A stretch of DNA of 64,000 nucleotides from BPGX01 sp035405785 (GTDB taxonomy: Bacteria; Bacteroidota; Bacteroidia; B-17B0; Aurantibacillaceae). The notes beneath the pieces were generated by a model. That model had not been told where the DNA came from and did no database searches. It saw only the letters and a list, made by a program, of their open reading frames with translations. How positions within the stretch are numbered: the stretch's first letter is position 1; each line of letters begins with the position of its first letter. Made by a program: the position numbers and the translations under genes. Below, one piece after another: positions 7,523-17,441 of the stretch. The stretch is taken from assembly GCA_035405785.1 (NCBI GenBank), contig DAONJS010000005.1, forward strand, positions 1 to 64,000, read 5' to 3'.

Positions 7523-8643
7523 TAATTTGATTTGTTATTTAATATATCATTCAAAATGGTTTGTGCTATTATCTTTGCAGAATCTGGTTTTGCAAATTTT
7601 TTTATATTTTGAGAAAGTGTTTGTTGTAATTCTTTATTTTTAATGAGTGTTTGAATATTTTGTATTAATGTATTTTTCACATCACCGTCATTGATTAAAA
7701 CACAGGCATTTTTTTGTAAAAGAGCCATTGCATTTTTAGTTTGATGGTCATCAGTAACATTGGGCGAAGGAATAAGGATAGAAGGTTTTCCAACAATGGC
7801 TAATTCTGCAATAGTGCTTGCTCCTGCACGAGAAATAATAATATCACTTGCAGCATAAGCATAGTTCATTTGAGTAATAAAATCACTGAAAAATATAGAA
7901 TGTTGTTGTAGTTTTTGTTTAAGTTCATTAGAAATTTGTTGGAAATAATTCTTACCCATTTGCCAGATGAGTTGAACATTGTTTTGAATAAAAAACTCAA
8001 TATTTTCAGCAATTGTGTTATTGATAGTTCTTGCACCTAAACTTCCACCTAATACTAATACAACTGGTTGATTATTCTTCAAATTAAAAAATTTCAAAGC
8101 ATCATCTTTAATTGAATTAAGATTTAATATATCACTTCTAACTGGATTCCCTGATACAATAATTTTATCTTTCGGAAAAAATTTTTCAAGATTTTCAAAT
8201 GCCACAAAAATTTTAGAAGTTCTTTTTGCTAATAGTTTATTGGCTAAACCTGCATAAGCATTTTGTTCTTGAATATATGTTGGAATAGATTGCAGTTGTG
8301 CAGTTAATAATACAGGAAAACTTACATAGCCACCAGTGCCAATCACTGCATTTGGTTTAAAAGTTTGAAAAATTTTCTTTACTTGCTGAACACTTTTGAA
8401 AATGTAATATGGAATTAAAAAATTTGAGAGTGTCAATTTTCTTTGCAATCCAATAATATCAATTCCTTTTATATTAAATCCAGAAGCAGGTACTTTTTCC
8501 ATTTCCATTCTACCATTGGCTCCTATAAACAAAATGTTGATATCAGGTTTTAATTCACGCAAAGCATTAGCAATAGCCACAGCAGGATAAATATGTCCCC
8601 CTGTGCCACCACCACTAATAATTATGTTGATAGGTTGATTCAT
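7522..8643 (-). CDS. murG: Undecaprenyl-diphospho-muramoylpentapeptide GlcNAc transferase
   Basis: Peripheral membrane GT28 enzyme that converts lipid I to lipid II. GGGTGGHIYPA (11-21) is the N-terminal glycine-rich membrane and acceptor motif. GGSLGARTINN and the donor-site segment SRAGASTIAELAIVGKPSILIPSP mark the C-terminal domain. Length 373 is typical. It overlaps ftsW by one base upstream and murC by one base downstream, tying lipid II synthesis to the neighbouring flippase/polymerase gene and ligase gene. Confidence 0.97.
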   Translation of the reverse strand: MNQPINIIISGGGTGGHIYPAVAIANALRELKPDINILFIGANGRMEMEKVPASGFNIKGIDIIGLQRKLTLSNFLIPYYIFKSVQQVKKIFQTFKPNAVIGTGGYVSFPVLLTAQLQSIPTYIQEQNAYAGLANKLLAKRTSKIFVAFENLEKFFPKDKIIVSGNPVRSDILNLNSIKDDALKFFNLKNNQPVVLVLGGSLGARTINNTIAENIEFFIQNNVQLIWQMGKNYFQQISNELKQKLQQHSIFFSDFITQMNYAYAASDIIISRAGASTIAELAIVGKPSILIPSPNVTDDHQTKNAMALLQKNACVLINDGDVKNTLIQNIQTLIKNKELQQTLSQNIKKFAKPDSAKIIAQTILNDILNNKSN

Positions 8644-9830
8644 TAAGTAGTTAATTTCGTTTCTAATTTTTGTTCAGTTATAGTTTCTTCTTTTTTAATT
8701 GATTGTTCATTGACTTGCCTGCTAATGTTTAATATAATTCCAATGTTTATACTTGAAAAAATTAATGATGTTCCGCCCATACTAATAAATGGCAATGGTT
8801 GTCCTGTAACAGGAATTAAATTTACAGCAACTGCCATATTGATAATTGCCTGAACAATTAAATTAAAAGATAAGCCCATCACAATGTAAGAATAAAAAGT
8901 ATTTTTTGATTTTTGAGCAATTCTTATACATCTAAAAAATATAATTAAAAAAAATAACAATACTATAAATCCCCAAAAAGTGCCATACTCTTCTATTAAG
9001 ATTGCATAAATAAAATCAGATGATGCTTGTGGCAAAAATGCTCTTTGAGCACTATTTCCAGGGCCTCTTCCTATAAAGGATCCATTAGCAATGGCAATTT
9101 TTGCCTGTTCTACCTGATAATTTGTTTTACTATCACCTTGAGAAAAATTTTCAATACGAGATTTCCATGTTTTACCTCTTGGCAATGCATTCGGAAAAAA
9201 ATAAATAAGGGTAACAAACAATACCGCTATTATAAATACGATACCAATTATTTGAAATAATCTTTTAGCAGGAATTTCACTTAAAAACATCAAGTAAAAA
9301 ACAGTGAGTGCAAGAATAAATGAAGTAGAAAAGTTGGATATAAGAATTGGTGTGCAAATTAAAATAGTTGGTAATAAAATTTTTAAGAATATATCTTTTA
9401 ATGTATTTAATTTATTTTTGTAAATAGAAAGATTTCTTGCAATTAAAACAATCAAAGATATTTTTGCCACATCAGATGATTGAAAAGTAATTCCTAATCC
9501 TGGAATTTCCAACCACCTTGCGGCTTCTCCTGCACGAACACCTGTAAAAAGTGTCCATATCAATAAGAAAAAACTAATCAATGTTCCTACAATTCCTAAA
9601 ACATTTAAATGTGTAGGTTTTATGTTTAGTTTATGAATGTAGTAGATAAAAATCAAACCTATCACTGAAATGAAAAAATGTTTAAATAAAAACACTTCTG
9701 AATGCCCATCTTTGTATCTATAAGCAAGAGCAATAGAAGAACTGTATACTACTAATACAGAAAATATAGATAGAAAAAATACTATCAACCAGATTGTTTT
9801 ATCTCCCTTTATGTTTTTAAATAAATTCAT
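8643..9830 (-). CDS. ftsW: Septal SEDS peptidoglycan polymerase FtsW
   Basis: Multi-pass membrane protein of 395 residues with about ten hydrophobic segments, of the SEDS (RodA/FtsW/SpoVE) family that polymerises lipid II together with a class B PBP, here the ftsI product. The C-terminal signature PVTGQPLPFISMGGTSL is intact, as are GRGPGNSAQRAFLPQASSDF and YALI-type loop residues of the family. The cytoplasmic tail is Glu/Lys/Thr-rich. It starts 7 bases after murD. Confidence 0.96.
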   Translation of the reverse strand: MNLFKNIKGDKTIWLIVFFLSIFSVLVVYSSSIALAYRYKDGHSEVFLFKHFFISVIGLIFIYYIHKLNIKPTHLNVLGIVGTLISFFLLIWTLFTGVRAGEAARWLEIPGLGITFQSSDVAKISLIVLIARNLSIYKNKLNTLKDIFLKILLPTILICTPILISNFSTSFILALTVFYLMFLSEIPAKRLFQIIGIVFIIAVLFVTLIYFFPNALPRGKTWKSRIENFSQGDSKTNYQVEQAKIAIANGSFIGRGPGNSAQRAFLPQASSDFIYAILIEEYGTFWGFIVLLFFLIIFFRCIRIAQKSKNTFYSYIVMGLSFNLIVQAIINMAVAVNLIPVTGQPLPFISMGGTSLIFSSINIGIILNISRQVNEQSIKKEETITEQKLETKLTT

Positions 9831-9837
9831 TTTTCAA

Positions 9838-11181
9838 TTACAATTGTTTTACTTGTTCTTTGAATTTTTCTCCTCTTGCTTCATAACTTTTGAATAAATC
9901 AAAACTTGCACAGGCAGGTGAAAGAAGCACAACATCACCACTTTTAGCAATACGGTATGCGGCTTTTACTGCATCTTGCATTGAGTGTGTATCCACAATC
10001 AAAGGCACAACATTTTTAAATGCTGCAATGATTTTAGAATTATCTTTTCCAAGACAAACAATGGCTTTAACCTTATCTTTTACTACAGAATACAACTCTG
10101 TATAGTCATTGCCTTTATCCTGACCGCCGCAAATCCATACTACGGGCTTTGTTTGACTTGACAAAGCATAATAAGCAGCGTGAACTGTTGTTGCTTTTGA
10201 GTCATTGATATAATCAACACCGTTCACTGTTGTCACATATTCTAAGCGGTGTTCAAGATTTTCAAAAGTTTTAAAACTTTCACGAATCACTTCATTTTTA
10301 ATTTCTGCAACTTTTGATGGCAGCGCAGATGCTAAGGCATTGTAAATGTTATGCCTTCCTTTTAGTGCTAATTCTACTACATTCATAAGATTAGTTTTTG
10401 ATTGGTTGATTTGTATGATGATTTGATTGTTTTCTATCCATCCTCCATCCGTATTCAATTCCTTTTCTATTGAAAAAGGTAATTGCTTCGGATGAAAGTT
10501 TTTTTTTTCTAAATAATTTGTGATGTTTTTATCATCTATATTGTAGATGAAATAGTCCTCAGTAGTTTGGTTTTGTATAATTCTAAATTTTGATTCAATG
10601 TATTTTTCCATTGAATTATCATATCTATTCAAATGATTCCTTGATATATTTGTAATAACAGCAATGTGCGGATGAAAAGAATAACTGCTGTCTAATTGAA
10701 AAGAACTAACTTCCAGAACATACCAGTCATAATTATTTAAAGCCACTACTTTTGCAAAACTAAATCCAATGTTTCCTGCTAAACAAACATTGTATCCTGC
10801 TAATTTCATTGTGTGATAAATGAGAGAAGTTGTTGTAGATTTCCCATTTGTGCCAGTAACTGCAATAATTTTGGCATTAGTAAATCTTTGAGCAAAATCT
10901 AATTCTGATATAAGTGGGATATTTTTTTCTTTAATTTTTTTTACTAATGGAATATCTAATGGAATACCAGGACTAATAATAATTTCATCGGCATATAAAA
11001 TTTTTTCATCTGTATGTTTTTCTTCTTCATATTGAATGTTATTTTCTTTTAATTCTAATAAATAATCATCTTTAATTTTTCCTGCATCAGAAACAAAAAC
11101 ATTATATCCTTGCTTTTGAGCAAGAATAGCACTACCTACACCTGATTCACCTGCACCTAATATGACTATGTTTTTTGCCAT
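9838..11181 (-). CDS. murD: UDP-N-acetylmuramoylalanine--D-glutamate ligase
   Basis: Cytoplasmic Mur ligase that adds D-glutamate to UDP-MurNAc-L-Ala. The N-terminal motif ILGAGESGVGSA begins at residue 7, the ATP loop VTGTNGKSTTT lies at 108-118, and the C-terminal domain has NDSKATT and CGGQDKGNDY. Length 447 is normal. It begins 4 bases after mraY within the dcw operon. Confidence 0.97.
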   Translation of the reverse strand: MAKNIVILGAGESGVGSAILAQKQGYNVFVSDAGKIKDDYLLELKENNIQYEEEKHTDEKILYADEIIISPGIPLDIPLVKKIKEKNIPLISELDFAQRFTNAKIIAVTGTNGKSTTTSLIYHTMKLAGYNVCLAGNIGFSFAKVVALNNYDWYVLEVSSFQLDSSYSFHPHIAVITNISRNHLNRYDNSMEKYIESKFRIIQNQTTEDYFIYNIDDKNITNYLEKKNFHPKQLPFSIEKELNTDGGWIENNQIIIQINQSKTNLMNVVELALKGRHNIYNALASALPSKVAEIKNEVIRESFKTFENLEHRLEYVTTVNGVDYINDSKATTVHAAYYALSSQTKPVVWICGGQDKGNDYTELYSVVKDKVKAIVCLGKDNSKIIAAFKNVVPLIVDTHSMQDAVKAAYRIAKSGDVVLLSPACASFDLFKSYEARGEKFKEQVKQL

Positions 11182-11185
11182 TGAA

Positions 11186-12460
11186 TTATCTTAATTTGAG
11201 TGTTATAATTGAAAGTGCTGCAAGCAAAATGCCTACAATGAAAAATCTCATTACAATTTTTGCTTCATGATAACCTAATTTTTGATAATGATGATGCAAT
11301 GGTGCCATTTTGAATAAACGATGTTCTCTTGCATATTCAATTCCTCTTTTTCTTTTTTGATACTTAAAGTATGCAACCTGCAAAATCACTGATAAATTTT
11401 CTACTAAAAATATACCACATAAAATAGGCAACAATAATTCTTTTCTGATAGCAATAGCAAATACTGCAATAATTCCACCTAATGTTAAGCTTCCTGTATC
11501 TCCCATAAATATCTGAGCAGGATAAGTGTTATACCACAAGAAGCCAATGCAAGCACCTACAAATGCCGCAATGAAAACTACTAACTCACCAGTATTTGGC
11601 AAAAACATTATATTGAGATAATCAGAAAAAATTCTATTACCAGATACATAAGCCAAAATTCCTAATGTTACACCAATAATTGCACTTGTTCCGCTTGCTA
11701 ATCCATCTATTCCATCGGTAATATTAGCACCATTTGAAACAGCAGTAACAATGAGAATTACAATAGGAATAAAAACAATCCAACCGTATTTTTCACAATC
11801 ATCACAGAGCCATGAAATAAGTTTAGAATAATCTAACTCATTATTTTTTACAAAAGGTATAGTTGTTTTCAAACTTTTAGTAACATTTTTTGCATAAACA
11901 GGGATATTTATTTTTTCTTGATTTGATGCAGTTTTATCATCCATATATGCCCATGCATTTTGTTGATTAGAAATAATTCTTTCACGAATTACAACATCAG
12001 GATGAAAATAAAGAATGACACCTACAATTAATCCCACACCAATTTGTCCGATAACTTTAAATTTTCCTTTTAAACCTTCTTTATCTTTTTTAAACACTTT
12101 TATGTAATCATCCATAAAACCTAATACTCCAAGCCATATAGTTGTAATAATCATCAAAATGATATAAATGTTATTTAACTTTGCTAATAATAATGTTGGA
12201 ATTAGAATGGCTGCTATGATAATAATACCGCCCATTGTAGGCATTCCTGCTTTTTGTTTTTCACCTTCTAAACCCAAATCTCTAATTGTTTCACCAATTT
12301 GTTTTTTACGAATAAATTCAATAATTCTTTTACCAAAAACAAGAGAGATTATTAATGAGAAAATAAGTGCTAATGCGGCTCTGAAAGTAATATAACGAAA
12401 CACACCAGTTCCTGCTAAATGAAAATTTTCATGTAGATATTTGAATAAGTAATAAAGCAT
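11186..12460 (-). CDS. mraY: Phospho-N-acetylmuramoyl-pentapeptide transferase
   Basis: Membrane enzyme that forms lipid I from UDP-MurNAc-pentapeptide and undecaprenyl phosphate. The signatures GFMDDYIKV, NITDGIDGLASG and GDTGSLTLGG carry the conserved Asp residues, and HHHYQKLGYHEAKIVMRF is the C-terminal signature. It has 424 residues against about 360 in E. coli. The extra length is mainly a polar insertion of about 60-70 residues after the segment VGLIVGVILYF. Hydrophobicity suggests the usual ten membrane segments. Confidence 0.97.
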   Translation of the reverse strand: MLYYLFKYLHENFHLAGTGVFRYITFRAALALIFSLIISLVFGKRIIEFIRKKQIGETIRDLGLEGEKQKAGMPTMGGIIIIAAILIPTLLLAKLNNIYIILMIITTIWLGVLGFMDDYIKVFKKDKEGLKGKFKVIGQIGVGLIVGVILYFHPDVVIRERIISNQQNAWAYMDDKTASNQEKINIPVYAKNVTKSLKTTIPFVKNNELDYSKLISWLCDDCEKYGWIVFIPIVILIVTAVSNGANITDGIDGLASGTSAIIGVTLGILAYVSGNRIFSDYLNIMFLPNTGELVVFIAAFVGACIGFLWYNTYPAQIFMGDTGSLTLGGIIAVFAIAIRKELLLPILCGIFLVENLSVILQVAYFKYQKRKRGIEYAREHRLFKMAPLHHHYQKLGYHEAKIVMRFFIVGILLAALSIITLKLR

Positions 12461-12468
12461 AAAAAAAT

Positions 12469-13926
12469 TTATTTTAATGAAGTAAGATAATCTTTTAATT
12501 TTTGAAAATCATCAAAAGGGTATTTTACACCTTTAATTTCCTGATATGTTTCGTGTCCTTTGCCTGCGAGCAAGATAATATCATTGTTTTCAGCAAGATG
12601 AATAGATGTTTTAATAGCTTCATCTCTATCTACAATGCTTAATGTTTTTCTTTTGTCGGAAATTGAAATTCCACTTTCCATTTCTTTAATAATTTGTTGC
12701 GGGTCTTCATCTCGTGGATTATCCGAAGTAAGAATGACCTTGTCGCTTAATTTGCAAGCAATTTGAGCCATTACTGGTCTTTTTGCCGCATCTCTGTTTC
12801 CACCACATCCGACTACTGTAATAATTCTTTGATGTTCTTGTTTTGTATCATTTATAGTTTTTAATACATTTTCAAGAGCATCGGGTGTGTGTGCATAATC
12901 TACAATTCCTGTAATTCCATTATGATGAAAAACTTGAAATCTTCCTCTTGCAGGATTTAACTGACTTAAGTGTTTTAAAATTTCTTCTTCATCAATTTGC
13001 ATTATTTTAGCTACGCTATATGCTACAAGAGCATTGTAAGCATTGAATTTTCCAACTAATTTAATCCACACTTCCTTTCCATTGATTTGAAGTAGAGTTC
13101 CATCAATATGTTGTTCAAGAATTTTTGCTTTGAAATCGGCTAATGTTTGCAGGGCATAAGTATATTTTTGTGCTTTGGTATTTTGCAACATAAATAGGCC
13201 ATTCTTATCATCTTTATTAGTAAGAGCAAAAGCAGATGAAGATAAATTATCAAAAAATGCTTTTTTACAATCTCTGTAATTTTCAAAAGTTTTATGATAA
13301 TCTAAATGGTCGTGTGTAAGATTTGTAAAGATACCACCTTTGAAATGCAATCCTGTAACACGATGCTGATGAACACCTATTGAACTTACTTCTGTAAAAA
13401 CATACTCACATTTTTCATTGACCATTTTTTGAAGTAATTCATTAAATTGAATAGCATCAGGTGTGGTATGAGTAGAAGGAAGAATTTTATCTTTAATTTT
13501 ATTTTCAATAGTTGAAATTAAACCACAATTAAATCCGAGAGCAGAGAATAATTGATACAATAAAGTAACTGTTGTAGTTTTTCCATTAGTGCCTGTAACA
13601 CCAATTAAATGAAGTTTTTTAGAAGGTTCATCATAAAAAGCGTGAGCAATATAAGCAAGTGCTTCAGCAGAATTTTTAGTTACAATATAACAAACATTTT
13701 CATTTATATCAGAAGGTAAATCTTCGCATAAAATAGCAGTAGAACCTTTTTGAATAGCATCTTTGATAAATAAATGACCATCAGTAGAAGTGCCTTTAAT
13801 AGCGGCAAAGAGAGTATTTTGAGATATTTTTTTGGAATTATTTGAAATGCTGGAAATCGGAATATCAGTATTCCCAATAATTTTAATAGGTTCAATGTAT
13901 TTTAGTATGTCAGAAAGTTTTTTCAT
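12469..13926 (-). CDS. murE: UDP-MurNAc-tripeptide synthetase (meso-DAP type)
   Basis: Adds the third stem-peptide residue. The ATP loop GTNGKTTT is at 112-119, and CGGNRDAAKRP and LAGKGHETYQ are also present. The DNPR motif (SDNPRDEDP) is the determinant associated with meso-diaminopimelate, as in E. coli, and not with lysine. Length 485 is standard. It begins one base after ftsI. Confidence 0.97.
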   Translation of the reverse strand: MKKLSDILKYIEPIKIIGNTDIPISSISNNSKKISQNTLFAAIKGTSTDGHLFIKDAIQKGSTAILCEDLPSDINENVCYIVTKNSAEALAYIAHAFYDEPSKKLHLIGVTGTNGKTTTVTLLYQLFSALGFNCGLISTIENKIKDKILPSTHTTPDAIQFNELLQKMVNEKCEYVFTEVSSIGVHQHRVTGLHFKGGIFTNLTHDHLDYHKTFENYRDCKKAFFDNLSSSAFALTNKDDKNGLFMLQNTKAQKYTYALQTLADFKAKILEQHIDGTLLQINGKEVWIKLVGKFNAYNALVAYSVAKIMQIDEEEILKHLSQLNPARGRFQVFHHNGITGIVDYAHTPDALENVLKTINDTKQEHQRIITVVGCGGNRDAAKRPVMAQIACKLSDKVILTSDNPRDEDPQQIIKEMESGISISDKRKTLSIVDRDEAIKTSIHLAENNDIILLAGKGHETYQEIKGVKYPFDDFQKLKDYLTSLK

Positions 13927-13927
13927 T

Positions 13928-16051
13928 TTAGATATTTGTTGAAAGAGTAAGCGTTATTTTCTGTCCTTTTTGAATTTTGGTATTTGGTGGAATAGATTGT
14001 TCGCTAATCCATCCTTGCCCTTTCACAGATACTTTTAGACCTTTTTCTTCAAGCAGTGGAAGCGTTTCGGTGATAGATAAACCTTTGAGATTTGGTAAGA
14101 TATTTTTTTGCAGAAATGCCGATACATCATTTGTTTTTTGATGATATGCAAGAGAATCTTCATTTATGTATGAAATAATGGCATTTTCTGTTGCTTGTAT
14201 ATTAAAGGGAATTTGAAATTGTTTTGACAGATATTGTAATTTATTATATTGAGTGCCTGCAATAAATGGAAGATGAATTACTGATTTTTCTTTGTTATTC
14301 AATGGCTCAATAGTTTGGATGTTAGTTGAATAAACTTTTTCAGCAATTTCTTTGAATACTGGTCCTGCTACTAATCCACCATAATAAATTCCTTTACTTG
14401 GCGAATGAATTGTTACAATACAAGTGTATAAAGGATTTTCCAATGGAAAGAATCCCACAAAAGATGCAAGGTAAGTTTTATCTTTATTTGAAGTATAATA
14501 TTTTCCTTGTTTGGCAATTTGTGCAGTGCCTGTTTTTCCTGCTACTTTGAATGTAGTAATGTTCAACGATTTTGCCGTGCCACTTTCTACCACAGCACGA
14601 AGTAATTTTTTGGCTTTTTCAATTGTAGAAGGTTTTAGAACATTTTCCGCAATAATTTCTGGTTCATATTTCTTTAATACTTTTCCATTGTATTCTATTT
14701 GTTCAACAAATTGTGGTTTTACAATAGTGCCGTTATTTGCAACAAGATTATAAAGCATTGCTATTTGCAAAGGTGTAAGAAGTGTTTCATATCCTATGCT
14801 CATCCAAGGTAAAGTAGTGCCATACCAATCTTTATCTTTTGGCTTTTTAATTCTTGGAATACCTTCTCCTGGAATATCAATATTATATGGTTTATCTAAA
14901 TGAAAGCGAGAAAGGTGATAAACAAATCTTTCTGGATTTTTAGAAAAATATTTAGTAACTATTTTGCTAATACCAACATTAGAAGATGTTTTAAATGCTT
15001 CTTCAAGAGTAATAACAGGCGATGCAGGCGGATGCGCATCTTTCATAGTTTGATTGTAATACACACATTCTCCATTGCCAACATTAATTTTTTCCTGCGT
15101 ATCTACATCGTATTCTTCTAATAGCGATAACACTGAAGCCAATTTAAATGTAGATCCTGGTTCAGAAGGATAACCAATAGCAAAGTTTAAACTTTCTTCA
15201 TAAGTAGTAGAATCTTTTTTAACAAGGTTAGCAATCGCTTTTACTTTTCCTGTTTTAGTTTCTATAAGAATAACACTTCCATAAGTGGCTTGATTCTTAA
15301 TGAGTGCTTTAAGGAGAGCATGTTCAGCAACATCCTGAATATTGATATCCAAAGTGGTAACAATATCTTTTCCATTTTGTGCTTGAATTTCTTCATCATC
15401 ATTGATAGGACGCCATACATCACCTGCAATTTTTTGCATCAATCTTTTTCCAGATTTTCCTTTTAAGATAGAATCATAAGCACCTTCTAAACCGACGGGT
15501 TTGATATTTTCTCTTGCTAAACCAATTGTTCTGGCAGCGAGATATTGAAATGGCAATACTCTTTTATCATTTTGTAAAACAACTAAACCTCCTTTTTTAC
15601 CATTTCGTAAAATGGGCAAATGCTTTACTTCCTGCAATTGCTGATAAGTTGCTTTTCTTTGAATAAGTATGTATCTATCTCCTGTTTGACGGGCTTTATT
15701 GAGCATTGCGAGATATTCCTTTTTTGTTTTCTTTGGAAAAATTTTACTTAACATCAATGCTAATGAATCTTTTTTCTGATTGAATGTTTTATCATCAAGG
15801 CCTGGCACATTCACATCTATTCCTATATCATAAAAGGGTAGTGAAGTTGCAAGTAAGTTGTAATTCTGGTCATAGATATTTCCCCGTGATGCCTGCACAT
15901 CAACAAATTTTGTAGTAATTTCTTTTGAAAGTTTTCTCCAATATTCTCCTTCAACAAATTGAATTTTATAAATTTTATACAGTATGCTAAAACTAAATAA
16001 TAAAAATAGTATAAAAGTCAAATTCGTTTTTATGTTGAATGTTGAGTTCAT
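13928..16051 (-). CDS. ftsI: Septal penicillin-binding protein (PBP3/FtsI) with PASTA domain
   Basis: Class B transpeptidase for septal peptidoglycan. An N-terminal transmembrane helix lies near 11-28, then the dimerisation region with ASRGNIYDQNYNLLATS. The active-site STFK is at 300-303, followed by SSN and KTGTAQ. The last 60-65 residues (NLKGLSITETLPLLEEKG through ITLTLS) form a PASTA domain, expected to bind peptidoglycan. Length 707 fits Bacteroidota FtsI, and E. coli FtsI lacks PASTA. It lies 4 bases after ftsL. Confidence 0.97.
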   Translation of the reverse strand: MNSTFNIKTNLTFILFLLFSFSILYKIYKIQFVEGEYWRKLSKEITTKFVDVQASRGNIYDQNYNLLATSLPFYDIGIDVNVPGLDDKTFNQKKDSLALMLSKIFPKKTKKEYLAMLNKARQTGDRYILIQRKATYQQLQEVKHLPILRNGKKGGLVVLQNDKRVLPFQYLAARTIGLARENIKPVGLEGAYDSILKGKSGKRLMQKIAGDVWRPINDDEEIQAQNGKDIVTTLDINIQDVAEHALLKALIKNQATYGSVILIETKTGKVKAIANLVKKDSTTYEESLNFAIGYPSEPGSTFKLASVLSLLEEYDVDTQEKINVGNGECVYYNQTMKDAHPPASPVITLEEAFKTSSNVGISKIVTKYFSKNPERFVYHLSRFHLDKPYNIDIPGEGIPRIKKPKDKDWYGTTLPWMSIGYETLLTPLQIAMLYNLVANNGTIVKPQFVEQIEYNGKVLKKYEPEIIAENVLKPSTIEKAKKLLRAVVESGTAKSLNITTFKVAGKTGTAQIAKQGKYYTSNKDKTYLASFVGFFPLENPLYTCIVTIHSPSKGIYYGGLVAGPVFKEIAEKVYSTNIQTIEPLNNKEKSVIHLPFIAGTQYNKLQYLSKQFQIPFNIQATENAIISYINEDSLAYHQKTNDVSAFLQKNILPNLKGLSITETLPLLEEKGLKVSVKGQGWISEQSIPPNTKIQKGQKITLTLSTNI

Positions 16052-16055
16052 TTTT

Positions 16056-16496
16056 TTAGTAGATAGATAAAGTTGTATCCGTATTTAAGATTAAATAAGG
16101 TTGTTGAGTTGTTTCTTTTAATCCTAATGGTTCTACTCTTTTAGCCACTTCGGTTTGTTTGCTTAAAAACATCAATTCGGATTTTGTGATGATATAATTT
16201 GATCGGAGTTCTTTTATTTCTTTATTTAATTTATTGATGTCTCTTATTTTTTTATCTGCGATATTTCCATTCATTATGTAGATTATTCCTATTAAAACAA
16301 GAAATCCAAAATATGGCACTTGTTTTACCACTTCTTCATTTTCAAGAAATTGTCCTCCAAAAATTTTTCCAATAATTCTGATTACTATTCCTTTTTTTGC
16401 TGATTTTTCGGGTGTTTCAGAAGGAATAGTTGTCTTTTCTTTTTTTTCTTCTTGATCAATAGGTTTATTTTTTATGATTCTATTTTTTGTCATCAT
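16056..16496 (-). CDS. ftsL: FtsL-like cell division protein
   Basis: A small bitopic protein with a basic, Pro/Glu-containing cytoplasmic region of about 75 residues, one membrane helix (FGFLVLIGIIYIMNG) and a short periplasmic coiled-coil-like part (IRDINKLNKEIKELRSNYIITKSELMFLSKQTEVAKRV). Sequence identity to FtsL is weak, as usual. The call rests on this topology and the position between rsmH and ftsI. The longest frame begins with TTG at 16502, but two adjacent ATGs at 16496 and 16493 are better starts. Confidence 0.85.
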   Translation of the reverse strand: MMTKNRIIKNKPIDQEEKKEKTTIPSETPEKSAKKGIVIRIIGKIFGGQFLENEEVVKQVPYFGFLVLIGIIYIMNGNIADKKIRDINKLNKEIKELRSNYIITKSELMFLSKQTEVAKRVEPLGLKETTQQPYLILNTDTTLSIY

Positions 16497-16505
16497 TTTC
16501 AATCA

Positions 16506-17420
16506 TCAGATTTTTTCTGCAACTCTTAATTTTGCACTTCTTGAAGATGGATTATTTTTTATTTCATCATCAGAAGGTTGAATGGGCTTTTTTGTAATGA
16601 TTTTAAAAGGATATTGAATTTTTCCATAAACAGGATCAGGTTCTAAATTTTTATCTGTATGGCCATTAGTCATAAAATGCTTGACAATTCTATCTTCTAA
16701 TGAGTGATAAGTAATGACTACTAATCTTCCATTTGTATCTAAAAGTTCATAAGTTTGATTGAGAAATGATTTCAAATGATCTACTTCTTTATTAACTTCT
16801 ATTCTGATAGATTGAAAAATTTTTGACAATAAAGGATAATCATTAACTTTTGGAAGTGCAGGTTTTACAGCATCTACCAAATCAAAAGTTGTTTCAATTT
16901 TTTTATTAAATCTATACTTAATAATTAATGATGCTAATTTATGAGCATTTTTCAAATCGCCATACTGATAAAATAAATTTTCTAATTGTTGCTGACTATA
17001 AGTATTGACAACATCAGCGGCAGTCATTGTTTGATTTTGATTCATCCGCATATCTAATGGATGATTGTAGCGATAGGAAAAACCTCTTTCGGGTGTTTGA
17101 AATTGATGCAAAGACACACCTAAATCTGCCAAAATTCCATTTACTTTGTATACTTTGTAATAATGCAACCATTGAGTGATGAAACTGAAATTGTATGGTA
17201 TAAAAGTTAATCGTTGATCATTGATCAAATTTTTTTGAGCATCTTTATCTTGATCAAAAGCAAATAGTTTTCCATTTTCAGAAAGATGATTTAAAATAGC
17301 TCGGGAATGTCCTCCACCGCCAAAAGTAGCATCCACATACACGCCATTGGGCTGTATATTAAGATATTCAATAGATTCATTGAGTAACACAGGTATGTGG
17401 TAAGTAGCAGTGTTTGACAT
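16506..17420 (-). CDS. rsmH: 16S rRNA m4C1402 methyltransferase RsmH
   Basis: SAM-dependent N4-methyltransferase (MraW) acting on C1402 in the decoding centre of 16S rRNA. VLLNESIEYL and the SAM-binding motif DATFGGGGHS (30-39) are clear, with ILADLGVSLHQFQTPERGFS, PLDMRMNQ and VITYHSLEDRIVKHF further on. Length 304 is typical. It starts 21 bases after the mraZ stop. Confidence 0.97.
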   Translation of the reverse strand: MSNTATYHIPVLLNESIEYLNIQPNGVYVDATFGGGGHSRAILNHLSENGKLFAFDQDKDAQKNLINDQRLTFIPYNFSFITQWLHYYKVYKVNGILADLGVSLHQFQTPERGFSYRYNHPLDMRMNQNQTMTAADVVNTYSQQQLENLFYQYGDLKNAHKLASLIIKYRFNKKIETTFDLVDAVKPALPKVNDYPLLSKIFQSIRIEVNKEVDHLKSFLNQTYELLDTNGRLVVITYHSLEDRIVKHFMTNGHTDKNLEPDPVYGKIQYPFKIITKKPIQPSDDEIKNNPSSRSAKLRVAEKI

Positions 17421-17441
17421 TTTTACTAAATATATTCGTAA

